The notes: generated by a model from the letters alone, not told the origin. A stretch of DNA of 64,000 nt from Microbacterium gubbeenense DSM 15944 (GCF_000422745.1 NZ_AUGQ01000011.1:1-64000); one strand, 5' to 3'; counted from the stretch's first letter, positions 33,264-42,070 are shown. Program-made: numbers and translations.

Positions 33264-35669
33264 ATGAGCTCCGCGACGCCCGCTGAAAACTACGCCGAGG
33301 CGCGCGCCGAGCGCGACTACCCCGAGACGGCGGCGTTCGCTCGCGCGCAGCGCTTCGACCTCGATCCGTTCCAGCTCGAGGGCTGCCGCGCGCTCGAGCG
33401 CGGATCGAGCGCGCTCGTGGCCGCCCCGACGGGGGCGGGGAAGACGATCGTCGGCGAGTTCGCGATCCACCTCGCGATGGCCTCCGCGCGCGACAAGGCG
33501 TTCTACACGACGCCCATGAAGGCGCTGTCGAACCAGAAGTTCCGCGAGCTGCAGGAGGTGTACGGCGCCGACAACGTCGGCCTGCTCACCGGCGACACGA
33601 ACATCAACTCGCACGCGCGCGTCGTCGTGATGACGACCGAGGTCCTGCGCAACATGATCTACGCCGGATCGGGCGCCCTCGACGACCTCCGCTACGTCGT
33701 CATGGACGAGGTGCACTACCTCGCGGACCGGTTCCGCGGCGCGGTGTGGGAGGAGGTCATCATCCACCTCCCGCAGAGCGTTCGGCTCGTGGGGCTGTCG
33801 GCGACGGTGTCGAACGCCGAGGAGTTCGGCGACTGGATCGGCACCGTGCGCGGCGGCACCGAGGTCATCGTCTCGGAGATCCGGCCCGTGCCGCTCGAGC
33901 AGCACGTGCTCGCCCGCGGCGAGCTGGTGCCCCTGTTCGACGGCCGCGGCACCGACGTGAACCGCGAGCTCCTGCGCATGGGCCCGGGGCTGAGCTCGGG
34001 CGGCGGCGGTCACCACCGCGGCCGGGGGCGGGGAAAGCAGGTCGTCCGGCCGCCGCGCGGGGGCGGACGGCTCGACCGCGCCCGCGCGATCGAGCTGCTG
34101 GATCGCCAGCACCTGCTGCCCGCGATCTTCTTCATCTTCAGCCGCGTCGGGTGCGACCAGGCGGTCGTGCAGACGCGGCACGCGGGGATCCGCGTCACGA
34201 CGCCCGAGGAGCGCAGCGAGATCCGCCGCATCGTGCACGAGCGCACGGCGGCGCTGCAGGACGAGGACCTGGGCGTGCTGGGCTTCTACGAGTGGTCGAG
34301 GGACCTCGAGCGCGGCATCGCGGCGCACCACGCGGGCCTCCTCCCGGCGTTCAAGGAGGTCGTTGAGGAGCTCTTCCAGAAGAAGCTCGTGAAGGTCGTC
34401 TTCGCGACCGAGACGCTCGCGCTCGGCATCAACATGCCGGCTCGCACGGTCGTGCTCGAGAAGCTCGAGAAGTTCAACGGCGAGACGAGGGCGCCGATCA
34501 CGTCGGGGGAGTACACGCAGCTGACGGGCCGCGCGGGCCGGCGCGGAATCGATGTCGAGGGACACGCGGTCGTGCACTGGTCGGACGGCATGAACCCCGA
34601 GGCGGTGGCCTCGCTCGCCTCGCGCCGCACCTACCCGCTGAACTCGTCGTTCCGGCCGACGTACAACATGGCCGTGAACCTCATCGACCAGTACGGCCGG
34701 CCCGCCGCGCGCGACATCCTCGAGTCGTCGTTCGCGCAGTTCCAGGCCGACCGCGCGGTGGTCGACATCGCGCGGGAGGTCAAGCGGGCCGAGGAATCGC
34801 TCGACGGGTACCTCGAGGCGATGACCTGCCACCTGGGCGACTTCGCCGAGTATGCGGGGATCCGGCGCGAGCTGAGCGACCTCGAGAAGAAGGCGCGCAA
34901 GGACGTCTCGGCGTCGAAGGCGCGCACGGAGCAGCGGCGCCAGAAGATGGCGCGGCTGAAGAAGAACATGCAGCGACACCCCTGCCACCAGTGCGCCGAC
35001 CGCGAGAAGCACGCGCGCTGGGGCGAGCGGTACTACCACCTGAAGCGGCGCACCGACAAGCTGCGCCGCGAGATCGACACGCGCACGGGCACGGTCGCAC
35101 GCCAGTTCGACCGGATCGTCGATGTGCTCGTCGTGCTCGACTACGTGGCGATCGAGAAGGGCGAGGCGACCCTGACGGATACGGGCGCCCGCATGAAGCG
35201 CATCTACGGCGACCGCGACCTGCTCGTGGCCGAGTCGCTGCGGCAGGAGCTGTGGACGAGCCTCGATCCCGCCTCGCTCGCGGCGCTCGCGTGCTGCCTC
35301 GTCTACGAGCCGCGGCGCACTGAGCAGGGCGAGGGCCCGCTGCCGCGCGGACCGTTCCGCGATGCCCTCGACGCGACCGACCGGCTGTGGGCCGATCTCG
35401 ATGACCTCGAGCAGCAGCACCGGCTGCCCGGCACATCGCCGATCGCGCCGGGCCTGGCGCAGGCGATGCACATGTGGGCGAACGGCCAGCTGCTCGATCG
35501 CGTGCTCGGCGCGGCTGACATGGCCGCCGGCGACTTCGTGCGCTGGACGAAGCAGACGATCGACCTGCTCGACCAGATCTCGATGGTCGCCGAGGGCGAC
35601 CTCTCCCGCACGGCTCGCCGGTCCCTGGACGCGGTGCGCCGAGGAATCGTGGCCTACTCGGCGGTCTGA
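33264..35669 (+). CDS. helY: Ski2/Mtr4-like DEVH-box helicase HelY
   Basis: The 801-residue helicase has motif I AAPTGAGKTIVGEF, motif II VMDEVHYL, motif III GLSATVSN and motif VI QLTGRAGRRGID, plus the C-terminal DSHCT-type region. Related proteins unwind RNA with a single-stranded tail. In most actinobacteria helY directly follows tatC; here the accessory block separates them. The sequence upstream (TGAGAT six bases before the ATG, plus GGGGGAA) allows its own start of transcription. It is shorter than the mycobacterial protein of about 900 residues, mainly because variable segments are absent. Confidence 0.93.
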   Translation: MSSATPAENYAEARAERDYPETAAFARAQRFDLDPFQLEGCRALERGSSALVAAPTGAGKTIVGEFAIHLAMASARDKAFYTTPMKALSNQKFRELQEVYGADNVGLLTGDTNINSHARVVVMTTEVLRNMIYAGSGALDDLRYVVMDEVHYLADRFRGAVWEEVIIHLPQSVRLVGLSATVSNAEEFGDWIGTVRGGTEVIVSEIRPVPLEQHVLARGELVPLFDGRGTDVNRELLRMGPGLSSGGGGHHRGRGRGKQVVRPPRGGGRLDRARAIELLDRQHLLPAIFFIFSRVGCDQAVVQTRHAGIRVTTPEERSEIRRIVHERTAALQDEDLGVLGFYEWSRDLERGIAAHHAGLLPAFKEVVEELFQKKLVKVVFATETLALGINMPARTVVLEKLEKFNGETRAPITSGEYTQLTGRAGRRGIDVEGHAVVHWSDGMNPEAVASLASRRTYPLNSSFRPTYNMAVNLIDQYGRPAARDILESSFAQFQADRAVVDIAREVKRAEESLDGYLEAMTCHLGDFAEYAGIRRELSDLEKKARKDVSASKARTEQRRQKMARLKKNMQRHPCHQCADREKHARWGERYYHLKRRTDKLRREIDTRTGTVARQFDRIVDVLVVLDYVAIEKGEATLTDTGARMKRIYGDRDLLVAESLRQELWTSLDPASLAALACCLVYEPRRTEQGEGPLPRGPFRDALDATDRLWADLDDLEQQHRLPGTSPIAPGLAQAMHMWANGQLLDRVLGAADMAAGDFVRWTKQTIDLLDQISMVAEGDLSRTARRSLDAVRRGIVAYSAV

Positions 35670-35679
35670 CCCCCCAAAC

Positions 35680-35736
35680 CTTCATTTCTGGCACGTCTCT
35701 TCATCTGCCAGATGAAGAGACGTGCCAGAAATGAGG
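35680..35736. repeat. Long near-perfect palindrome between helY and trmD
   Basis: Two 25-base arms (35683-35707 and 35709-35733) are exact inverted copies separated by a single base; a T-A, a G-T and a C-G pair extend it to 57 bases. Its composition is far poorer in G and C than the surroundings. It begins 11 bp after the helY stop and ends two bases before the -10 box of trmD. It has no T-run, so it is not a classical terminator. It could be an operator, a REP-like element or an mRNA-end protector for helY. Confidence 0.85.
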
Positions 35737-35738
35737 AA

Positions 35739-35744
35739 TAGCAT
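35739..35744 (+). promoter_or_regulatory. Leaderless -10 box of trmD
   Basis: TAGCAT lies exactly six bases before the GTG at 35751. The -35 position falls inside the right arm of the palindrome, so a protein bound to the palindrome would affect this promoter. Confidence 0.55.
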
Positions 35745-35750
35745 CGGGGG

Positions 35751-36437
35751 GTGCGCATCGATATCGTGACCATCTTCCCGTCCTTCTTCGATGTCCTCGA
35801 TGTCTCGCTCATCGGCAAGGCGCGCGAATCCGGAGTGCTCGACCTGCGCGTCAAGGACCTCCGCGATCACGCCCACGATCGCCACCGCACCGTCGACGAC
35901 ACGCCGTACGGCGGCGGGGCCGGCATGGTGATGAAGCCCGAGCCGTGGGGCGAGGCGCTCGACGAGATCCTCGGCGACGACTCGGTGCTCGTCGTACCGA
36001 CCCCGTCCGGCGAGGTGTTCACCCAGTCCACGGCGCGCGAGCTCGCCGAGGAGAGCCACCTCGTGTTCGCGTGCGGCCGCTACGAGGGCATCGACCAGCG
36101 CGTGCTCGACCACTACGCCTCCCGCGGGCGCGTACGGCAGGTGAGCATCGGCGATTACGTGCTCAACGGCGGCGAGGTGGCGTCGATGGCCATGATCGAG
36201 GCGATCGGTCGGCTCATCCCCGGCGTCGTCGGCAACCCCGAGAGCCTCGTCGAGGAATCGCACGAGCTCGGCATGCTCGAGTACCCGATCTACACCAAGC
36301 CGGCCGAATGGCGCGGCCTCACCGTGCCCGACGTGCTGCTCAGCGGCCACCACGCGAAGATCGCCGACTGGCGCCGCGACCAGTCGCTCGAGCGCACGCG
36401 CGAGCGCCGCCCCGACCTGCTGGATCGCCCCGAGTGA
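35751..36437 (+). CDS. trmD: tRNA (guanine-37-N1)-methyltransferase
   Basis: The 228-residue SPOUT methyltransferase makes m1G37, preventing frameshifting. Landmarks are [52 protein letters not shown] and [10 protein letters not shown], which build the SAM-binding knot. In many bacteria trmD is next to rimM and rplS; here rplS is about 6 kb away with the molybdenum cofactor genes between. The stop overlaps the mogA start (GTGA). Confidence 0.96.
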   Translation: MRIDIVTIFPSFFDVLDVSLIGKARESGVLDLRVKDLRDHAHDRHRTVDDTPYGGGAGMVMKPEPWGEALDEILGDDSVLVVPTPSGEVFTQSTARELAEESHLVFACGRYEGIDQRVLDHYASRGRVRQVSIGDYVLNGGEVASMAMIEAIGRLIPGVVGNPESLVEESHELGMLEYPIYTKPAEWRGLTVPDVLLSGHHAKIADWRRDQSLERTRERRPDLLDRPE

Positions 36438-36904
36438 TCCGCGCCGCCGTCATCACCGTGAGCGACCGCTCCTTCGCGGGGCAGCGCGAGGATCTCGCGG
36501 GACCCGCGGCGGTTCAGGCGCTCGCCGACCAGGGATGGCAGGCGGATCTCCGCGTCGTCCCCGACGGATCCGCGAGCGTCTCAGGCGCCATCCGCGCGGC
36601 GATCGCATCGGGCGCGCGCCTCGTCGTCACGACGGGAGGTACGGGCATCGCCCCGCGCGATGAGACCCCCGAGGGCACGCGCGAGGTCATCGACCGCGAG
36701 ATCCCCGGGATCTCGGACGCCCTGCGCGCGCTCGGATCCGAGGCGCCCGGCGCGCTGCTGTCCCGAGGCGTCGCGGGCGCGTCGGGCGATGCGCTCGTCG
36801 TGAATCTGCCCGGATCCCCGCGGGCGGTCACCGAGTCGATGCCGCTGATCCTCCGCGTCGCGCCGCACGCGCTCGCGCAGCTCAGCGGCGAGGATCACGC
36901 CTGA
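36434..36904 (+). CDS. mogA: Molybdenum cofactor biosynthesis protein, MogA/MoaB family
   Basis: The 156-residue protein is of the MPT-binding fold. Landmarks are [60 protein letters not shown] and [10 protein letters not shown]. It adenylylates molybdopterin before metal insertion. The GTG start overlaps the trmD stop by 4 bp, so its translation is tied to a tRNA-modification gene. The remaining cofactor genes follow on the opposite strand. Confidence 0.9.
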   Translation: MIRAAVITVSDRSFAGQREDLAGPAAVQALADQGWQADLRVVPDGSASVSGAIRAAIASGARLVVTTGGTGIAPRDETPEGTREVIDREIPGISDALRALGSEAPGALLSRGVAGASGDALVVNLPGSPRAVTESMPLILRVAPHALAQLSGEDHA

Positions 36905-36907
36905 CGC

Positions 36908-37141
36908 TCACCCGCCCGCGAACGGCGGCAGCACGTCGATCGTCTCGGATCCGCAGAGCGCGACGTCGTCGTCGTGACGGGATCCGTCGACGAGCACGGC
37001 GCAGCGCGGCAGGATGCCGGCAAGACCCGCGTGGTCGGCGACGATGCCGAGGCGGAGCGCGTCGAGCGTCGGCTCCGTGCGCCGCTCGGAGGCGAGGCCG
37101 GCGGCCTCCTCAGCGGCCGCGAAGTAGCGAACCGTCGTCAT
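36908..37141 (-). CDS. moaD: MoaD-like sulfur carrier protein
   Basis: The 77-residue ubiquitin-fold protein begins TTVRYFAAAEEAAG and ends LPPFAGG, with the free Gly-Gly C-terminus that is adenylylated by MoeB and thiocarboxylated. It carries the sulfur for molybdopterin synthase. The catalytic partner MoaE is not encoded in this cluster. It overlaps the DUF6457 gene by 4 bp (ATGA) and is the last gene of the minus-strand operon. Confidence 0.88.
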   Translation of the reverse strand: MTTVRYFAAAEEAAGLASERRTEPTLDALRLGIVADHAGLAGILPRCAVLVDGSRHDDDVALCGSETIDVLPPFAGG

Positions 37142-37386
37142 GCGTTCCACCCCTTCGCGAGCGCCGTGACCCGGGATATCGCCCCGGCCGCGTCGCCGTC
37201 GCGCCCGGCCGCGAGGCCCGCGAGGAAGGCCGTGAGCGGCGCCGCGGGGCGGGCAACCCCGTGTGCGACGTCGCGGGCGAGGTCGAGCACGAGCGCGATA
37301 TCGACGTCGGCGGGGCTCAGCCCGAGCTCGGCGCAGGCGGCGCGCGTCCACTCGTCGAGCGCCTCGGGAGGCAGATGCTCGGCCAT
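37138..37386 (-). CDS. DUF6457 family protein in the molybdenum cofactor cluster
   Basis: The 82-residue helical protein has LPPEALDEWTRAACAELGL, VLDLARDVAHGVARPAAPL and TAFLAGLAAG, matching the small domain often found beside or fused to MobA in actinobacteria. Function unknown; the context points to cofactor synthesis or attachment. It overlaps moaD by 4 bp and moaC by 1 bp. Confidence 0.78.
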   Translation of the reverse strand: MAEHLPPEALDEWTRAACAELGLSPADVDIALVLDLARDVAHGVARPAAPLTAFLAGLAAGRDGDAAGAISRVTALAKGWNA

Positions 37387-37868
37387 CAGAACCCCTCTCC
37401 GTCGCGGACCCAGTCGCCGCTGCGACCGCCCGTCTTCTTCACGATGCGGGCGCTCTCGATGAGCGCCGTGCGATCGATGCCCTTGACCATGTCGAGCACG
37501 GCGAGCGCCGCGACCGTGACGGCCGTGATGGCCTCCATCTCGACCCCCGTGCGGTCGGCGGTCCGGCACGTCGCCTCGATGAAGACGCCGTCGTCGTCGA
37601 CGCGCAGATCGACGCTCGCCCCGTGCACGCCGATCACGTGCGCGAGCGGCAGGAGCTCGGGCGTGCGCTTCACGGCCTGGATCCCCGCGACGCGCGCCAC
37701 GGCGAGCACGTCCCCCTTGGGCACGGATCCGTCGCGCAGCGCCGCGATCGTCGAGGCGGCTGCGCGCACGAATCCGCGCGCCGTGGCGGCGCGGACCGTC
37801 GGCTGTTTCTGCGTGACGTCGACCATGCGGGCATGGCCGGAGGCATCGAGGTGGGTGAAAGTGCTCAT
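37386..37868 (-). CDS. moaC: Cyclic pyranopterin monophosphate synthase
   Basis: The 160-residue enzyme has HLDASGHARMVDVTQKQPT, GDVLAVARVAGIQAVKRTPE, LPLAHVIGVHGASVDLRV, GVEMEAITAVTVAALAVLDM and the catalytic Lys-rich end IVKKTGGRSGDW. It converts the MoaA product to cyclic pyranopterin monophosphate. ATG 37868 overlaps the moeA stop (ATGA). Confidence 0.95.
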   Translation of the reverse strand: MSTFTHLDASGHARMVDVTQKQPTVRAATARGFVRAAASTIAALRDGSVPKGDVLAVARVAGIQAVKRTPELLPLAHVIGVHGASVDLRVDDDGVFIEATCRTADRTGVEMEAITAVTVAALAVLDMVKGIDRTALIESARIVKKTGGRSGDWVRDGEGF

Positions 37869-39067
37869 GCGAACAGCATGACATCCACGACGTCGCCCGG
37901 CGCGACGAACGCCGTCTCGGCGTCGACGATCGCGTAGGCGTCGGCGAGCCCGAGGCCGCCGGCGAGGTGGGATCCGGAACCCCCCGCGGTCGCGGGGCGC
38001 ACGCCCGCGCCGTCCCACGCGACGGGGATGACCTGCGTGCGGCCGACGGGCGTGCGCCAGCCCTCGGTCGCCGGGAACCTCCCGCGCGGCCGATCGATCT
38101 GGGCGCGCCCCTGGAGCGCGAGCAGTGCGGGCCGCACGAACATCTCGAACGACACCGCGACGCTCACGGGGTTGCCGGGGAGGCCGAAGAACAGCGCGCC
38201 GTCTTCCAGCACGCCAAACGCCTGCGGTTTGCCGGGCTGCATCGCGACCCGGTCGAAGCGGATCCGCTTATCGAGCGCGAGCTTGACGGGTTCGTACGCG
38301 CCGGCGCTGACGCCGCCCGAGGTGATCACGACGTCGGCCGCCGTGTGCTCCAGCCGCTCGAGCAGCTCTGCGGGATCATCGCCGACGTGCGCTCTGACGA
38401 CGACCTCGGCGCCGGCCTGGGCGCACAGGCGTTCGAGCAGGGTCGAGTTCGAGTCGGGGATCTCGCTGGCGCCCGGCACGACACCGGGCGCGGTGAGTTC
38501 CGCGCCGGTCGAGACGACGGCGACGCGGGGTCGGCGCGCGACCGCGACGGAGGTCACCCCGGAAGCGATGAGCGAGGAGATCTGGAGGGGGCCGAGCGGC
38601 CGGCCGGCCGGAAGGGCGATGTCGCCCGCCGCGAGATCCTCCGCGCGACGCCGGATGTGCGCGCCGCGGGCGCGGGGTGCGCGCGTGACGCGGATGGATC
38701 CGAGCGAGTCGGCCAGGCCGCCCGCCGTGTCCTCGAACGGCACGATCGCATCGGCTTCTGTCGGTACCGGCGCGCCCGTCATGATCCTCGCCGCGTCTCC
38801 CGCGGCGAGGCGGGGATCGTCCGCGGATCCGGCGGGCACGTCCGCGACGACCCGCAGCGTCGCACCACCGGCCTTGACGTCATCGAAGCGCACCGCGAAC
38901 CCGTCCATCGCCGAGTTGTCGAAGGCGGGGATATCGAGAAGGGAGAGCGCATCGGCGACGAGCGTGCGGCCCTCGGCGCCGGTGACCGGCAGCTCCTCGG
39001 AGCCGAGGCGTGAGACGGCCGCGAGGATCCGCTCGCGATGCTCGCCGATCGGGACGAGCGCGCTCAT
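37865..39067 (-). CDS. moeA: Molybdopterin molybdenumtransferase
   Basis: The 400-residue enzyme inserts molybdate into adenylylated molybdopterin. Landmarks are IPAFDNSAMDGFAVRFDDV, RIMTGAPVPTEADAIVPFED, VAVVSTGAELTAPG, EIPDSNSTLLERLCAQAG, VVITSGGVSAGAYEPVKLAL and FGLPGNPVSVAVSFEMFV, covering all four domains. It overlaps moeB and moaC by 4 bp each. Confidence 0.94.
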   Translation of the reverse strand: MSALVPIGEHRERILAAVSRLGSEELPVTGAEGRTLVADALSLLDIPAFDNSAMDGFAVRFDDVKAGGATLRVVADVPAGSADDPRLAAGDAARIMTGAPVPTEADAIVPFEDTAGGLADSLGSIRVTRAPRARGAHIRRRAEDLAAGDIALPAGRPLGPLQISSLIASGVTSVAVARRPRVAVVSTGAELTAPGVVPGASEIPDSNSTLLERLCAQAGAEVVVRAHVGDDPAELLERLEHTAADVVITSGGVSAGAYEPVKLALDKRIRFDRVAMQPGKPQAFGVLEDGALFFGLPGNPVSVAVSFEMFVRPALLALQGRAQIDRPRGRFPATEGWRTPVGRTQVIPVAWDGAGVRPATAGGSGSHLAGGLGLADAYAIVDAETAFVAPGDVVDVMLFA

Positions 39068-40191
39068 GCGCCCGCGCGATCGCCGGCCGGATCCGCGGAT
39101 CCGAGCGCGTTCCAGGCCGCGATTCCGCCGGCGAGCGACCGGGTTCTGAGGCCCTCCCGCGCGAGCACGGCCGTCGCGCGCGCCGAACGGACGCCAGCCG
39201 CGCAGACGGTGACGATGTCGCGGCCCGCGGCGCGTTCGCTGATCCGCTCGGCAGCCGCGCGCGGGTCGCGCAGGATCTCGGGGAGAGGCAGCGCCATCGC
39301 GCCGGTAACGCCCGATCTCTCCCGCTCGCCCGCCGCGCGCACGTCGATGAGGAGCATCGTGTCGGGTATCAGGTCGGCCGCGCGGATCTCGACGGGCTCG
39401 GGAGACGCCGCGCCCGGGCGGCCCGAGGATCCCGTGAGCGGCACCTCGCGCGTGGTGCCGCGCAGCGCATCGACGAGGGCGATGCGCCCGACGAGCGGCT
39501 CGCCGATACCGGTGATCAGCAGGATCGCCTGCGTCGCCATGATCGATCCGACGTGCATCACGAGCGCGCCGAGCACGCCGACGTCGGCGCAGCTCGGGAG
39601 GTCGCCGGCCGACCCGGCGGGGTACAGGTCGCTGAGCCTCGTCGCGGTCGTGCCCGCGGGCGGCGCCGACCAGAAGACCGTGACCTGCGCGTGGAACTCC
39701 TGCACGACGCCCCACACGAGGGGCACGCCGAGGCTCTCGCAGGCGGCCGCGACGAGGAGGCGGGTGTCGAACGAGTCGGTGCCGTCGAGCACGAGGTCGG
39801 CCCCGCTCAGCACCTCCGCGGCGTTGTCGGCGGTGAGCCTTCTCGCGACGGCCGCGACGGTGCACTCGGGGGCGAGGTCGGCGGCCGCTCGGACCGCGCT
39901 GTCGACCTTCGGGGCGTCCACGTCGCGCACGCGGTGGATCACCTGGCGCTGCAGGTTGGAGTGCTCGACCACATCGTCGTCGATGACGGTGATCCTGCCC
40001 ACGCCCGCGGCGGCGAGCGCGAGGACGGCGGGGGATCCGAGGCCGCCGGCGCCGACGATCGCGACGTGTGCGGCGCGCAGCCGGCGCTGCCCGATCTCGC
40101 CGAGCGGATAGAGCGCGGCGTGGCGGGCGGTGCGCGCCGCTTCGGCGCCCGAGAGGCGGTCCGCGGGTGCCACGAGCGGGGGGAGAGACAT
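39064..40191 (-). CDS. moeB: MoeB/MoeZ-like adenylyltransferase with C-terminal rhodanese domain
   Basis: The 375-residue protein has a ThiF/MoeB domain (1-250) with HVAIVGAGGLGSPAVLALAA, the nucleotide-binding DDDVVEHSNLQRQVIH arginine-containing motif and GTDSFDTRLLVA. The rhodanese domain (about 275-370) has its active-site cysteine in VTVCAAGVRSARAT. It adenylylates and sulfurates the MoaD C-terminus. The CxxC pairs that bind structural zinc in E. coli MoeB are not evident. ATG 40191 is set by the leaderless box; an upstream extension is arginine-rich and not conserved. Confidence 0.9.
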   Translation of the reverse strand: MSLPPLVAPADRLSGAEAARTARHAALYPLGEIGQRRLRAAHVAIVGAGGLGSPAVLALAAAGVGRITVIDDDVVEHSNLQRQVIHRVRDVDAPKVDSAVRAAADLAPECTVAAVARRLTADNAAEVLSGADLVLDGTDSFDTRLLVAAACESLGVPLVWGVVQEFHAQVTVFWSAPPAGTTATRLSDLYPAGSAGDLPSCADVGVLGALVMHVGSIMATQAILLITGIGEPLVGRIALVDALRGTTREVPLTGSSGRPGAASPEPVEIRAADLIPDTMLLIDVRAAGERERSGVTGAMALPLPEILRDPRAAAERISERAAGRDIVTVCAAGVRSARATAVLAREGLRTRSLAGGIAAWNALGSADPAGDRAGA

Positions 40192-40197
40192 GATTCG

Positions 40198-40203
40198 AGA
40201 GTA
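40198..40203 (-). promoter_or_regulatory. Leaderless -10 box of the moeB-moaD operon
   Basis: On the minus strand TACTCT lies exactly six bases before the ATG at 40191. It faces away from the moaA box 33 bp further on, so the cofactor genes start from a compact divergent promoter region. Confidence 0.55.
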
Positions 40204-40235
40204 CTCACGCGCGAGCCGGCGGGCGCGCAGGGGCT

Positions 40236-40241
40236 TACGGT
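40236..40241 (+). promoter_or_regulatory. Leaderless -10 box of moaA
   Basis: TACGGT lies exactly six bases before the ATG at 40248. No molybdenum cofactor riboswitch fold was seen in the 56-bp divergent region, which is too short for one. Confidence 0.5.
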
Positions 40242-40247
40242 GGGGAG

Positions 40248-41306
40248 ATGACAGCCGTCCCGATCGTCCTGGCAGAGCGCGCGGATCTCGCATTCGCCGA
40301 TGCGCCGGGATCCGGGCCGCTCGTCGACCGGTTCGGGCGCGTGCACCGCGACCTGCGGATCTCGCTCACTGACCGGTGCTCGCTGCGCTGCACCTACTGC
40401 ATGCCCGAACAGGGCAACGAGTGGCTCGCCCGGCAGAGCATCTTGGGCACCGTCGAGATCGAACGCGTGGCGCGAATCGCCGCGTCGCTCGGCATCTCGA
40501 CGTTCCGCCTCACGGGCGGCGAGCCGCTGCTCCGGCGCGACCTGGAGGAGGTCATCGGCCGGCTGTCGGCGCTTGAAACCCCCGATGGGCCCGTCGAGAT
40601 CGCCATGACGACGAACGCGATCGGCCTGGATGAGCGGCTGCCGCGGCTCATCGACGCGGGGCTCGGCCGGCTCAACATCTCGGTCGACACGATCCGCGCC
40701 GACCGGTTCTCCGACCTCACGAGGCGCGACCGTCTGGGCGACGTGCTGGCGGGGATCCGCGCCGCATCGGAATCGGCGCTCACGCCGCTGAAGCTCAACG
40801 CCGTCGCCATGCGGGGCGTCAACGACGACGAGCTGGCGGATCTCGTGCAGTTCGCGATCGACCACGGCGCCCAGATGCGGTTCATCGAGCAGATGCCGCT
40901 TGACGCGGGGCACACGTGGGACCGCGCGCGGATGGTCACGCGGGACGAGATCCTCGAGGCGCTCGCCGAGCGCTGGGAGCTGACGGCGGTTCCCGGCCGG
41001 GGCGGCGCCCCCGCCGAATCCTGGCGCCTCGACGGATCCGCGCACACCGTTGGCGTCATCGCATCGGTCACCGCGCCGTTCTGCGGCGCGTGCGATCGGG
41101 TGCGCCTGACGGCCGACGGTCAGATGCGCAACTGCCTGTTCTCGAACAGCGAGTTCGACCTCGTGCCGATTCTGCGCGGCGGCGGATCCGATGCCGACAT
41201 CGAAGACCTGCTGCGGCGCTGCATCTGGAAGAAGCTGCCGGGGCACGCGATCAACGACCCCAGCTTCCTCCAGCCCGCGAGAGGGATGAACGCGATCGGC
41301 GGCTAG
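40248..41306 (+). CDS. moaA: GTP 3',8-cyclase
   Basis: The 352-residue radical-SAM enzyme starts cofactor synthesis. The N-terminal Fe-S cluster motif is CSLRCTYCMPEQ, the SAM motif FRLTGGEPLLRRDL, and the C-terminal second cluster CGACDRVRLTADGQMRNCLF. The chain ends in the functional Gly-Gly. It is transcribed divergently from moeB, and its stop codon overlaps the map stop on the other strand. Confidence 0.96.
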   Translation: MTAVPIVLAERADLAFADAPGSGPLVDRFGRVHRDLRISLTDRCSLRCTYCMPEQGNEWLARQSILGTVEIERVARIAASLGISTFRLTGGEPLLRRDLEEVIGRLSALETPDGPVEIAMTTNAIGLDERLPRLIDAGLGRLNISVDTIRADRFSDLTRRDRLGDVLAGIRAASESALTPLKLNAVAMRGVNDDELADLVQFAIDHGAQMRFIEQMPLDAGHTWDRARMVTRDEILEALAERWELTAVPGRGGAPAESWRLDGSAHTVGVIASVTAPFCGACDRVRLTADGQMRNCLFSNSEFDLVPILRGGGSDADIEDLLRRCIWKKLPGHAINDPSFLQPARGMNAIGG

Positions 41307-42070
41307 GCCTGCGACAGGATCAGGGGCCCGTCGGCGGTGATCGCGATCGTGTGCTCGCTGTGCGCGCCGCGGGATCCGTCGGCGCTCTTGAGCGTCCAGC
41401 CGTCGCCCTCATCGGTGATGAGCTTGTCGGTCGTCTGCAGGAACCACGGCTCGATCGCGACGACGAGGCCGGGCTTCAGCGGAAAGCCGCGCCCAGCGCG
41501 CCCGTTGTTCGGAATGTGCGGGTCGCCGTGCATCGTGCGGCCGACGCCGTGGCCGCCGAAGTCGGTGTTGATCTTCAGGCCCTCGGCGTGCGCGATCTCC
41601 GCGATCGCGGCCGAGATGTCGCCGACCTTGCCGCCGGGCTGGGCGGCGGCGATACCCGCCGCGAGGGCGCGCTCGGTCGTGTCGATGAGCCTGAGATCCT
41701 CGTCGCGCGGCGTGCCGACGACGAACGAGACGGCGGAGTCGGCGACCCAGCCGTTCACGGACACCGCGAAGTCGAGGGTGACGAGGTCGCCGTCCTGGAT
41801 GCGGTAGTCGAACGGCTTTCCGTGCAGCACGGCGTCGTTGATCGAGGTGCAGATCACGTAGCCGAACGGGCCGGATCCGAACGAGGGCGCGTAGTCGAGG
41901 TAGCAGCTCTCGGCGCCCGCGGCGCGGATCAGCTCGTGGGCGCGACGGTCGATGTCGAGCAGGTTCGTGCCGACCTTCGTCTCACCGCGGAGGGTCTTGA
42001 GCGTCTCGGCGACGAATCGGCCAGCAGGCCGCATCTCGTCGATCTCCGCGGGCGTGCGCAACTCGATCAT
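41303..42070 (-). CDS. map: Type I methionine aminopeptidase
   Basis: The 255-residue enzyme removes initiator methionine. Metal ligands are in VTLDFAVSVNGWVADSAVSF (two Asp), GGHGVGRTMHGDPHIPN (His), VVAIEPWF (Glu) and the final HSEHTIAI (Glu). AAAGGAA before ATG 42070 supports the start; longer frames upstream are not conserved. Map genes in actinobacteria are often near secY-adk; here it is beside moaA. Confidence 0.95.
   Translation of the reverse strand: MIELRTPAEIDEMRPAGRFVAETLKTLRGETKVGTNLLDIDRRAHELIRAAGAESCYLDYAPSFGSGPFGYVICTSINDAVLHGKPFDYRIQDGDLVTLDFAVSVNGWVADSAVSFVVGTPRDEDLRLIDTTERALAAGIAAAQPGGKVGDISAAIAEIAHAEGLKINTDFGGHGVGRTMHGDPHIPNNGRAGRGFPLKPGLVVAIEPWFLQTTDKLITDEGDGWTLKSADGSRGAHSEHTIAITADGPLILSQA

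Noticed and set aside
35680-35736. Interpretation of the long palindrome as an ordinary intrinsic terminator of helY
   Set aside because: It lacks a T-run, is much longer and more AT-rich than the GC-rich hairpins used as terminators elsewhere in this window, and overlaps the trmD promoter region.
40192-40247. Molybdenum cofactor riboswitch between moeB and moaA
   Set aside because: The 56-bp gap is too short, and both genes have leaderless promoter boxes.
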